Numbered from the stretch's first letter, positions 1-5,532 are shown. The stretch is DNA of 5,532 nucleotides from an uncultured Bacteroidales bacterium (GCA_945828175.1 CALZQD010000128.1:1-5532), one strand, 5' to 3'. Numbers and translations: made by a program. Notes: generated by a model from the sequence alone, not told the origin.

Positions 1-15
1 AATTTTATCATCTTT

Positions 16-42
16 TTGACTCTTTTAGGAGTCAACTTTTTT
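16..42 (+). terminator. Rho-independent terminator of an upstream gene outside the window
   Basis: A perfect 7-base-pair stem (TTGACTC at 16-22, GAGTCAA at 29-35) closes a 6-base loop and is followed, after one C, by six T residues at 37-42. This is the form of an intrinsic terminator acting on plus-strand transcription. On the minus strand the stem is followed by an A-rich run, so it would not work in that direction. The stem is short and A+T-containing, so strength is uncertain. It implies that a plus-strand gene ends just left of the window. Confidence 0.6.
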
Positions 43-66
43 CAGGGTGAGACATTTTCATCCTGA
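42..66. other. Second hairpin directly after the terminator
   Basis: TCAGGGTGA (42-50) can pair with TCATCCTGA (58-66) around a 7-base loop, giving a 9-base-pair stem with one G-U wobble. It starts at the last T of the preceding terminator's T-run. No T-run follows on either strand, so it is not a complete intrinsic terminator itself. It could back up the first hairpin, protect the 3' end of the upstream transcript, or be chance. Confidence 0.35.
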
Positions 67-113
67 ACTACAAAAATTATTGAAATATCTAATATCATAT
101 CCTGAATTTGTTA

Positions 114-128
114 TATCTTTGCAGTCTA
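114..128 (+). promoter_or_regulatory. Probable -7 promoter element of the small protein/GNAT cassette
   Basis: TATCTTTG (114-121) fits the Bacteroidota -7 consensus TAnnTTTG and is followed by CAGTCTA, the same bases that follow the proS promoter. Transcription would start near 128, about 20 bases before the ATG at 150. No good TTTG -33 element is seen at the expected distance (about 91-95 reads AATAT), so this promoter would be weak or helped by another factor. Its position also argues against translation starting at the upstream TTG at 108. Confidence 0.5.
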
Positions 129-149
129 ATTCATAACAGTGTAAATCAA

Positions 150-299
150 ATGGCGCGACCGATCAAAGAAACCCCGGTTCTTTTCGGTGAGGAGGCCCGT
201 CTTTTCGAGGAACGGATGAAAAATCCTCCCAAAGAATCTAAAATCGACCGTCGCAGACGCGAAGCAAATTATCACGCTGCATTATCAATGTTCGTTTAA
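150..299 (+). CDS. Small charged protein, putative antitoxin partner of the GNAT enzyme
   Basis: A 49-residue protein of unknown function beginning MARPIKETPVLFGEEA. I chose the ATG at 150 because the frame upstream is A+T-rich, runs through the likely promoter at 114-121, and reaches back only to a TTG. The protein is highly charged. It has an N-terminal MARPIKETP segment, an acidic EEARLFEERM stretch (residues 14-23) likely to be helical, and a basic DRRRREANY segment (33-41). No signal peptide or membrane segment is visible, and it has no ribbon-helix-helix pattern like the DUF1778 (TacA) antitoxins. Its stop codon lies 18 bases before the start of a TacT-like acetyltransferase gene, the usual antitoxin-then-toxin order. 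I infer it may bind and restrain that enzyme. It could instead be an unrelated small regulatory or accessory protein. That it is a real gene is fairly likely; the function is unproven. Confidence 0.7.
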   Translation: MARPIKETPVLFGEEARLFEERMKNPPKESKIDRRRREANYHAALSMFV

Positions 300-320
300 T
301 AACCTATGTACTAACCTATG
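300..320 (+). repeat. Direct repeat of TAACCTATG at the GNAT start
   Basis: The nine bases TAACCTATG occur at 300-308 and again at 312-320, a 12-base period. The second copy contains the ATG of the acetyltransferase gene. The first copy supplies an ATG at 306 in the same frame, which stops after two codons (ATG TAC TAA). The repeat is short and may be a simple local duplication, but it duplicates a translation start context precisely. Confidence 0.6.
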
Positions 321-869
321 ACGCCTGACAAAATCTCACAGCTCTTCAGCATTCGCTGTCTCGGCAAAGGCGAGACCGTCTCGACCTTCGACTGCGGCGA
401 CGAAGACCTGAACGATTTTATCCTTCACGAAGCTGCCGGTTATCGTCAGGCGCATCTTGCTGTCACTTATGTCATTGAGTCAAAAGATTCGCGACGGGTC
501 GTCGGCTTTTTCAGCCTTGCCAACGACCGTCTGCTCATTTCATATTTCGATATCCTGAGCGAGTTCAAGCCCTCGCGCAGAAAGCCGCCGGCCGACGAAA
601 AGCAGCTTAAAAGCTATCCCGCCGTAAAAATCTGCCGTCTCGGTATCGACTGGACGGCTAAAGGCCTTGCGCTCGAGACTTTCATTCTCGACTTTGTCAA
701 GTCGTATTTCGCCTTCGACAACGTAACCGGCTGTCGCTTCATCACCGTCGACGCAAACCCCGACGACACAAGCTTCTACCGTCAGAACGGCTTCGTACCT
801 CTGAGCTCCGACGCCGTTCCCGGCCACCCCACACCCCTCTACTTCGACCTCGCCGTAATCGACGACTGA
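318..869 (+). CDS. GNAT-family N-acetyltransferase, TacT-toxin-like
   Basis: A 183-residue GNAT-fold enzyme, expected to transfer an acetyl group from acetyl-CoA to an amine. Characterised TacT/AtaT toxins of this type acetylate aminoacyl-tRNAs and block translation; that substrate is an inference here. Visible landmarks are the N-terminal FDCGDEDLNDF (residues 24-34), typical of this subfamily, the core strand and CoA-loop region VKICRLGIDWTAKGLA (103-118), and FYRQNGF (153-159), matching the family's C-terminal FYxxxGF block, whose Tyr154 is the candidate catalytic acid. The usual Q/R-x-x-G-x-G/A CoA loop reads T-A-K-G-L-A, so Gly116 is kept but the first Q/R is Thr. Length is normal for the subfamily. 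The ATG at 318 is the only sensible start, 18 bases after the small gene's stop, so the two genes are probably cotranscribed. An ordinary acetyltransferase for a protein or small molecule remains possible. Confidence 0.85.
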   Translation: MTPDKISQLFSIRCLGKGETVSTFDCGDEDLNDFILHEAAGYRQAHLAVTYVIESKDSRRVVGFFSLANDRLLISYFDILSEFKPSRRKPPADEKQLKSYPAVKICRLGIDWTAKGLALETFILDFVKSYFAFDNVTGCRFITVDANPDDTSFYRQNGFVPLSSDAVPGHPTPLYFDLAVIDD

Positions 870-898
870 CTCCTTTCGTGCCCCTGCCCTCTCTTCAT

Positions 899-929
899 TT
901 TGTAGGCTCGGAATAAATGATTAAATTTG
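899..929 (+). promoter_or_regulatory. Bacteroidota-type promoter of proS and its operon
   Basis: TTTG at 899-902 (-33 element) is followed after exactly 19 bases by TAAATTTG at 922-929 (-7 element, consensus TAnnTTTG). This is a full match to the primary sigma-factor promoter described in Bacteroides. Transcription would start near 936, giving a leader of about 49 bases, rich in A and T and with no Shine-Dalgarno sequence, before the proS ATG at 985. No terminator is visible between the GNAT stop and this promoter, so read-through from the upstream cassette is possible. Confidence 0.8.
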
Positions 930-984
930 CAGTCTATTATACAACGATTATAATAACAAACAATCATAAAAGTCACAAACGACA

Positions 985-2466
985 ATGGCAATCGAAATCA
1001 AAGGACTCACAAAACGCAGTGAGAACTATTCACAGTGGTATAACGAGCTTGTAGTCAAAGCCGACCTCGCCGAGCAGTCTGCCGTGCGAGGATGTATGGT
1101 CATCAAACCCTATGGCTATGCCATATGGGAGAAAATGCAGCAGACCCTCGACCGTATGTTTAAGGAAACAGGCGTTCAGAACGCATACTTCCCCCTGCTG
1201 ATACCGAAATCATTCCTCTGCCGCGAGGCCGAGCACGTCGAAGGCTTCGCCAAAGAATGTGCCGTCGTCACTCACTATCGTCTCAAAAACGACCCCAACG
1301 GCAAGGGCGTCGTCGTCGACCCCGATGCTCGTCTCGAAGAAGAGCTCATCGTCCGTCCGACCTCTGAGACCATCATCTGGGGCACATATAAAAACTGGAT
1401 TCACAGCTACCGCGACCTACCCGTGCTCTGCAACCAGTGGGCCAACGTCATGCGCTGGGAGATGCGCACCCGCATGTTCCTCCGCACATCGGAATTCCTC
1501 TGGCAAGAAGGCCACTGCGCCCACGCAACAGCCGAAGAGTCTGAGGCCCGCACCGTCCAGATGATCAACCTCTACGCCGACTTCGCCGAAAAATATATGG
1601 CTATGCCTGTCATCAAAGGCGTCAAGAGCGCCAACGAACGCTTTGCCGGCGCGCTCAACACCTACACCATCGAGGCCATGATGCAGGACGGCAAGGCCCT
1701 CCAGTCGGGCACATCGCACAACCTCGGCCAGAACTTCGCCAAGGCATTCGACGTCACCTTCGTCAACAAAGACAACAAACCCGAATATGTCTGGGCCAAC
1801 TCGTGGGGCGTATCGACCCGTCTGATGGGCGCCCTCATCATGACACACTCCGACGACAACGGCCTCGTGCTTCCTCCCCACCTCGCTCCCATCCAGGTCG
1901 TCATCGTGCCTATCTTCAAGAACGACGAGCAGCTCGCCGCCATCACTGAAAAGGTCATGCCCATCGTCGAGCGCCTCACCCAGCTCGGCATCAGCGTCAA
2001 ATATGACGACGCCGACAACAAGCGTCCCGGCTTCAAATTCGCCGACTACGAGCTCAAGGGCGTGCCCGTGCGTCTCGCCATCGGCGCCCGCGACGTCGAG
2101 AACGGCACCGTCGAGCTCATGCGCCGCGACACCCTCGAGAAAGAGACACTCCAGCTCGCCGGCATCGCCGACCATATCAACACCCTGCTCGAAGACATCC
2201 AGGCCAACATCTACAACAAGGCCCTCAAGATGCGCGAGGAGAAAACCTATATCTGCGACTCTTACGACGAGTTCAAGGAGAGAATCGAGGACGGCGGCTT
2301 CTTCCTCTGCCACTGGGACGGCACGACCGAAACCGAGGAGCGCATCAAAGAAGAGACCAAGGCCACTATCAGATGTATCCCTCTCGACGGCGACGACACC
2401 CCCGGTGTCTGCATGGTTACAGGCAAGCCCTCGGCTCGCCGCGTGATTATCGCCCGAAACTATTAA
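985..2466 (+). CDS. proS: Prolyl-tRNA synthetase, archaeal/eukaryal-like type
   Basis: A cytoplasmic class II aminoacyl-tRNA synthetase of 493 residues that charges tRNA-Pro with proline using ATP. Landmarks are the TxE proline-binding motif in [11 protein letters not shown] (T126, E128), the motif 2 region [22 protein letters not shown] (156-177), [15 protein letters not shown] (241-255), and motif 3, [19 protein letters not shown] (275-293). The anticodon-binding domain follows from about 303 to 400, and the C-terminal domain ends in the ARNY tetrad, the terminal tyrosine being typical of this type. It lacks the insertion (editing) domain of the long bacterial ProRS, and its length fits the short type. 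In the C-terminal domain, two of the four positions that bind zinc in family members are Cys (C442, C476) while their partners appear to be Thr (447, 479). The ATG at 985 gives the expected N-terminus and lies about 49 bases after the predicted transcription start. It heads a tightly packed gene string. Confidence 0.97.
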   Translation: MAIEIKGLTKRSENYSQWYNELVVKADLAEQSAVRGCMVIKPYGYAIWEKMQQTLDRMFKETGVQNAYFPLLIPKSFLCREAEHVEGFAKECAVVTHYRLKNDPNGKGVVVDPDARLEEELIVRPTSETIIWGTYKNWIHSYRDLPVLCNQWANVMRWEMRTRMFLRTSEFLWQEGHCAHATAEESEARTVQMINLYADFAEKYMAMPVIKGVKSANERFAGALNTYTIEAMMQDGKALQSGTSHNLGQNFAKAFDVTFVNKDNKPEYVWANSWGVSTRLMGALIMTHSDDNGLVLPPHLAPIQVVIVPIFKNDEQLAAITEKVMPIVERLTQLGISVKYDDADNKRPGFKFADYELKGVPVRLAIGARDVENGTVELMRRDTLEKETLQLAGIADHINTLLEDIQANIYNKALKMREEKTYICDSYDEFKERIEDGGFFLCHWDGTTETEERIKEETKATIRCIPLDGDDTPGVCMVTGKPSARRVIIARNY

Positions 2467-2479
2467 TCGGCCGACAGCG

Positions 2480-3427
2480 ATGGAGAAGCCTGTAATCGCC
2501 ATAGTCATACCGTGCTACAACGAGAGCGCCGTGCTCCCGATCACCCTGCCGCGCCTGCTCGCCGTGCTCGACCGCCTCGCAGCCGAAGGCCTCGCCTCCG
2601 ACCGCAGCTACATACTCTGCAGCAACGACGGCAGCCGCGACGACACATGGGCCGTAATCGGCCGATGGCACGAGCAAGACCCGCGCGTCAAAGGCATCTC
2701 CCTCGCCCACAACCGTGGCCACCAGTATGCACTGCTTGCCGGCCTCGAGTCGGTCATCGGCCGCTGCGACGCCGCAATCTCTATCGACGCCGACCTCCAG
2801 GACGACCCCGATGCCATCATCGAGATGGTCAGGCTCTTCAACGAGGGCAAGGAAATCGTCTTCGGCGTCAGGGCGAGCCGCGACAGCGACACGTGCTTCA
2901 AGCGCACCACCGCCCGCGCCTTCTATAAATTCCAGAAGGCCATGGGGCTCGACACGGTCTACGACCACGCCGACTACCGCCTGATGAGCAACCGCGCTCT
3001 CGAGATGCTTGCCGAATACGGCGAGTCGAACCTCTTCCTGCGCGGCATTATCCCCCAGCTCGGGCTGAAGACCGCCATCGTCAGATACGACCGCGCGCCT
3101 CGTGCCGCCGGCGAGTCGAAATACCCGCTGTCGAAGATGCTGTCGTTCTCTATCGACGGTATCACGAGCTTCTCGGCACGCCCGATGCGACTGATTTTCC
3201 TCACCGGCCTCACCCTGCTGCTCGCCGACATCATCGTGGCCCTTTATGTGTTCATCAGCTACTTCGCTCACCCCGTCCTCTCGGGCTGGGCGTCGCTGAT
3301 GCTTTCGATCTGGTTCCTCGGCAGCCTGATTCTGATGGGCATAGGCATAGTGGGCGAATATGTCGGCAAGATCTACATCGAGGTTAAGAAACGACCCCGC
3401 TATTTCATCAGCGACAAGCTTTTCTGA
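2480..3427 (+). CDS. GT2 polyprenyl-phosphate glycosyltransferase (GtrB/DPM1-like)
   Basis: A 315-residue inner-membrane enzyme of glycosyltransferase family 2. Relatives (GtrB, ArnC, dolichol-phosphate mannose synthase) move a sugar from a nucleotide donor to a polyprenyl phosphate on the cytoplasmic face, feeding modification of surface glycans. The GT-A domain spans roughly residues 5-230: IVIPCYNE at the start (8-15), SNDGSRDDT (48-56) with nucleotide-contacting Asp50, and the metal-binding DADLQDDP (103-110). The RASRDSD...KRTTARAFYK region (131-150) and the Arg/Lys-rich segment near 202-214 are typical of the GtrB group. Two hydrophobic segments, about 237-262 and 270-297, form a C-terminal hairpin anchor, followed by a short basic tail. 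The start is 13 bases after the proS stop and the end 6 bases before umuD, so it is very probably cotranscribed with them. The sugar and final acceptor cannot be told, and no other glycan genes are in the window. Confidence 0.9.
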   Translation: MEKPVIAIVIPCYNESAVLPITLPRLLAVLDRLAAEGLASDRSYILCSNDGSRDDTWAVIGRWHEQDPRVKGISLAHNRGHQYALLAGLESVIGRCDAAISIDADLQDDPDAIIEMVRLFNEGKEIVFGVRASRDSDTCFKRTTARAFYKFQKAMGLDTVYDHADYRLMSNRALEMLAEYGESNLFLRGIIPQLGLKTAIVRYDRAPRAAGESKYPLSKMLSFSIDGITSFSARPMRLIFLTGLTLLLADIIVALYVFISYFAHPVLSGWASLMLSIWFLGSLILMGIGIVGEYVGKIYIEVKKRPRYFISDKLF

Positions 3428-3433
3428 GCGATT

Positions 3434-3904
3434 ATGAAGAATCCGACAGTGACGATAGACATACTCAGGCCAGACCTTTCGTCGACGATGCCGCTGCCTT
3501 ATGCCGACCAGGGCATACAGGCCGGCTTCCCCTCGCCCGCCCAGGACAACATCTGCGAGAGCATCGACCTCAACCGCGAGATTGTCAGACATCCCGCCGC
3601 TACTTTCTATGGCCGCGTCTCGGGCGACTCGATGTGTGAGGAAGGCATCGAGCCGGGCGACATCCTCGTCATCGACCGCTCGCTCGAACCCGCCGACGGC
3701 GACCTCACAGTCTGCTGCATCGACGGCGACTTCACTCTCAAGCGCATCAGCCTCCGAGCCGGCGAGGTATGGCTCATACCCTCGAACGAGACCTTCGACC
3801 CGATACTCGTCACCCCCGACAACCGCTTCGAAATCTGGGGCGTCGTTACCTACACCATCAAGCAGAGCCGACGCCCGCGCAAGTCACGCCGACAGCAGCA
3901 ATGA
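3434..3904 (+). CDS. umuD: UmuD-type translesion polymerase V accessory protein, self-cleaving (S24 peptidase)
   Basis: A 156-residue LexA/UmuD-like protein. In the family, RecA filaments trigger self-cleavage to UmuD', which joins UmuC to form the mutagenic polymerase V. The cleavage region QAGFPSPAQD (29-38) matches the E. coli site (CGFPSPA), predicting a cut between Ala30 and Gly31. The catalytic dyad is Ser66 in SGDSM (63-67) and Lys103 in FTLKRI (100-105). Their separation of 37 residues equals that of E. coli Ser60/Lys97. No DNA-binding domain precedes the cleavage site, so this is UmuD and not LexA. It is longer than E. coli UmuD (139): about 6 residues at the N-terminus and a basic tail, KQSRRPRKSRRQQQ (143-156). 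It starts 6 bases after the GT2 gene, and umuC follows 21 bases later. No SOS operator was recognised ahead of it. Confidence 0.95.
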   Translation: MKNPTVTIDILRPDLSSTMPLPYADQGIQAGFPSPAQDNICESIDLNREIVRHPAATFYGRVSGDSMCEEGIEPGDILVIDRSLEPADGDLTVCCIDGDFTLKRISLRAGEVWLIPSNETFDPILVTPDNRFEIWGVVTYTIKQSRRPRKSRRQQQ

Positions 3905-3925
3905 CTCTCTCCCCGCTCCCTCACG

Positions 3926-5194
3926 ATGTTCGGCCTTATCGACTGTAATAACTTCTTTGTGTCATGCGAGCGTGTGTTCAATCCCGCCCTCCGCGACCGC
4001 CCCGTCATTGTCTTCAGCAATAACGACGGCTGTGCCGTGGCTCTCTCAAACGAAGCCAAGGCTCTCGGGCTCAAACGCGGCAATCCTTTTTTCCAGATTA
4101 AAGCCTTCTGCAGCGCCAACGGTGTGATAGCCCTCTCGGGCAACCACCGCCTCTACGGCGACATGTCGTCGCGCGTCATGGCGACGGTGTCGTCGCTCGT
4201 GCCGGCCATCGAGATTTATTCGATTGACGAAGCCTTCATACGGCTGACCGAAAACGAGACCAAAGACGACTACGCCGCCCTCGGCCGCGATATCGTCAGG
4301 ACCGTGCGCCGTTCGACGGGCATCCCGACCGCCGTCGGCATAGCCCCGACCCGCACCCTCGCCAAGGTAGCCGCCCGCTTCGCCAAGAAATATGCCGGCT
4401 ACCGCGGATGCTGCGTCATCCTCGACGAAGTCTCGCGCCGCAAAGCCCTGACGCTCACCCAGGCGGGCGACGTCTGGGGCATAGGCCGACGTCTCACCAA
4501 AAAACTCGCAGCCTACGGCCTCACAACCGCCATTCAGGTCGCCGACCTCACCAAAGAACAGGTCGGCAGCATCTTCAACATCACCGGCGAGCGCACCTGG
4601 CGCGAACTCAACGGCGTCCCTTGCGGCGACGCAGGCGTCGACGAGCAGCCGCAGAAGCAGATGTGCTGCTCACGTTCGTTCGGCGACCCCATCGACAGCT
4701 TCGAGGAGCTCGCCGCCGCCGTAACAGCCCTGGCCACAACCATCTCGCGACGCCTGCGCAAACACAAGCTCTGCGCTCTGTCGATGACAGTATTTATTTA
4801 TACAAACACCTTCCGCCACGACGGCGGCGAATATTCAAACTCGGCCTTTCACGCTTTCGAAGAGGCCAAATCCGACACGATGTCGCTCGTTTCGGCGGCC
4901 ACCGACTGTCTCCGAAAGATATTCCGCCGCGGTTACGGCTATAAAAAAGCCGGCATCCTCATCAACGAGCTGTCCGACGCCGACGCCATCCAGCAATCGC
5001 TCTTCGTCTCGCACGACGACCGCGACAAACGGCTGAGGCTCATGAAGGCATTCGACGCCATCAACTCGGCCTCGCTGACCCACGACACCGTGCATACAGC
5101 CTCTTATTTGCCTGTCAACGAGTTTGTCAGGCACGAAAATTCATCACGCTGCTACACGACGAAGCTTGCCGACATAATTAAAATCACAATCTAA
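3926..5194 (+). CDS. umuC: UmuC, catalytic subunit of translesion DNA polymerase V (Y family)
   Basis: A 422-residue Y-family DNA polymerase, the same length as E. coli UmuC, which copies past DNA lesions with low fidelity together with UmuD' and RecA. The metal-binding acids are visible: Asp6 in GLIDCNNFF (3-11) and Asp101-Glu102 in YSIDEAFI (98-105). The steric-gate position that excludes ribonucleotides is Phe11 where E. coli UmuC has Tyr11. VFSNNDGCAVALSNEAK (29-45) forms the finger region, the thumb helix-hairpin-helix lies near 180-220, and the MCCSRSFG block (246-253) begins the little-finger domain. QQSLF (356-360) matches the QxxLF beta-clamp-binding motif at almost the same position as in E. 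coli. The reading frame is intact with no missing key residue. The ATG at 3926 gives the standard MFGLIDCNNF start, 21 bases after umuD. An HU-like gene follows 9 bases after its stop. Confidence 0.97.
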   Translation: MFGLIDCNNFFVSCERVFNPALRDRPVIVFSNNDGCAVALSNEAKALGLKRGNPFFQIKAFCSANGVIALSGNHRLYGDMSSRVMATVSSLVPAIEIYSIDEAFIRLTENETKDDYAALGRDIVRTVRRSTGIPTAVGIAPTRTLAKVAARFAKKYAGYRGCCVILDEVSRRKALTLTQAGDVWGIGRRLTKKLAAYGLTTAIQVADLTKEQVGSIFNITGERTWRELNGVPCGDAGVDEQPQKQMCCSRSFGDPIDSFEELAAAVTALATTISRRLRKHKLCALSMTVFIYTNTFRHDGGEYSNSAFHAFEEAKSDTMSLVSAATDCLRKIFRRGYGYKKAGILINELSDADAIQQSLFVSHDDRDKRLRLMKAFDAINSASLTHDTVHTASYLPVNEFVRHENSSRCYTTKLADIIKITI

Positions 5195-5203
5195 CATCAG
5201 ACA

Positions 5204-5482
5204 ATGGACAACAAGACTTTTATAACCCGCCTGTCGCGACAGCTCAAACGCGACTACAAAGAGACTTCGGCCCTCGTCGAGAGCCTCGCCACCGTCATGC
5301 GCGACAGATGCGGCAACCTCGACACGGTTGCCATACCCTCGTTCGGCAAATTCACCCCCGTCAAACACGACGAGCGCATCGGCATCAATCCCGCCACCGG
5401 ACGCCGAGCCCTTCTGCCGCCGAGCATCACCGTTGAGTTTTCAGCAGCCGCAATGTTAAAAAAACGTCTTGACAATGAATGA
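5204..5482 (+). CDS. HU/IHF-family DNA-binding protein
   Basis: A 92-residue nucleoid-type protein, expected to form dimers that bind and bend DNA. The N-terminal helical part (about 1-38, starting MDNKTFITRLSRQLK) is followed by the family signature IPSFGKFTPVKHDERIGINP (44-63). Phe47-Gly48 lies at the turn. The DNA-contacting arm carries INPATGRR (61-68), in which Pro63 corresponds to the intercalating proline. The closing VEFSAAAMLKKRL (77-89) matches the end of HU. Length is normal. The start is 9 bases after the umuC stop, with A-rich upstream sequence and no Shine-Dalgarno sequence, and its end overlaps the next start by 8 bases. Cotranscription with umuDC is likely. It diverges from housekeeping HU in the N-terminal half, so it is probably a specialised paralogue. 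Confidence 0.9.
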   Translation: MDNKTFITRLSRQLKRDYKETSALVESLATVMRDRCGNLDTVAIPSFGKFTPVKHDERIGINPATGRRALLPPSITVEFSAAAMLKKRLDNE

Positions 5483-5532
5483 TATAATCACCATAAAAAA
5501 GCTTGCCGAAGAAATCGCCTCTATGACCGGCA
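5475..5532 (+). CDS. Start of a second HU-like gene, cut by the window edge
   Basis: An ATG at 5475 inside the end of the preceding HU gene opens a frame that stays open for 19 codons to the window edge: MNDIITIKKLAEEIASMTG. It overlaps the previous gene by 8 bases, suggesting translational coupling. The pattern IKKLAEEIASMTG resembles the first helix and turn of HU-family proteins (compare the usual K-x-x-L-I-x-x-I-A-x-x-T-G). In Bacteroidales, tandem HU-like genes occur and some carry extra C-terminal domains such as LysM. With only 19 residues visible, the assignment is tentative. The gene itself is likely because of the overlap and the conserved-looking start. Confidence 0.6.
   Translation, partial: MNDIITIKKLAEEIASMTG

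Noticed and set aside
108..149. N-terminal extension of the small protein from a TTG start at 108
   Set aside because: It would overlap the probable -7 promoter element at 114-121, and the added residues (LYLCSLIHNSVNQ) do not resemble the charged protein that follows. The ATG at 150 is better.
945..975. Weak inverted repeat (GATT...AATC) in the proS leader as a riboswitch or T-box
   Set aside because: Only about four pairable bases in an A+T-rich stretch, with no T-box or other conserved leader elements and too little room before the ATG.
1417..2508. A 363-codon open frame on the minus strand opposite proS
   Set aside because: It lies wholly over a certain proS gene. C-rich third positions on the plus strand remove stops from this antisense frame. 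Its translation is rich in V, D, E, G and A with no recognisable motif.
3400..3433. LexA/SOS-box-like operator ahead of umuD
   Set aside because: No convincing inverted repeat was seen here. The clade's operator sequence is not known to me with certainty, so absence by eye is weak evidence and no feature is called.
2447..3592. A 381-codon open frame on the minus strand opposite the GT2 gene and umuD
   Set aside because: Same antisense effect of codon bias. The plus-strand genes show full catalytic motifs and leave no room for a separate gene.
4408..4944. A 178-codon plus-strand frame inside umuC
   Set aside because: It is extremely rich in Arg, Pro and His, as expected of an out-of-frame reading of GC-rich coding sequence, and umuC itself is intact throughout.
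5479..5487. Two-codon mini-ORF ATG ATA TAA, as in the phage lambda bar minigenes
   Set aside because: It falls within the overlap of two longer frames and such nine-base strings arise easily by chance. No independent support.

Overview
The window suggests a fairly GC-rich member of the Bacteroidota, most likely order Bacteroidales. Three things point there. The best promoter matches the Bacteroidota -33/-7 form (TTTG, 19 bases, TAnnTTTG). Start codons are preceded by A-rich stretches or nothing notable instead of Shine-Dalgarno sequences. The prolyl-tRNA synthetase is the archaeal/eukaryal-like short type ending in tyrosine, as in Bacteroidales. Codon third positions are strongly C-rich in the large genes. 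Family (for example Muribaculaceae or Rikenellaceae) cannot be fixed from this sequence alone. All supported genes lie on the plus strand.

Bases 1-149 are A+T-rich and non-coding. They hold a terminator-like hairpin for a gene upstream of the window, a second hairpin, and a probable promoter. Bases 150-869 carry a two-gene cassette: a 49-residue charged protein of unknown function, then a GNAT acetyltransferase resembling TacT-type toxins. The layout is that of a type II toxin-antitoxin module, but the small protein does not look like the usual ribbon-helix-helix antitoxin.

Bases 870-984 hold a clear promoter. From it runs a compact gene string: proS (prolyl-tRNA synthetase), a GT2 polyprenyl-phosphate glycosyltransferase with two C-terminal membrane helices, umuD and umuC (DNA polymerase V subunits), an HU-family DNA-binding protein, and the first 19 codons of what looks like a second HU-like gene. 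Spacings are 13, 6, 21 and 9 bases, then an 8-base overlap, so one operon is likely. I found no internal promoter or SOS-type operator by eye. This would place error-prone translesion synthesis genes behind a housekeeping aminoacyl-tRNA synthetase promoter, the most interesting architectural feature here.

No RNA genes, CRISPR arrays, insertion sequences or attachment sites were seen. No wholly new system can be claimed. The best candidates for a second look are the small protein/GNAT pair and the proS-GT2-umuDC-HU gene order.
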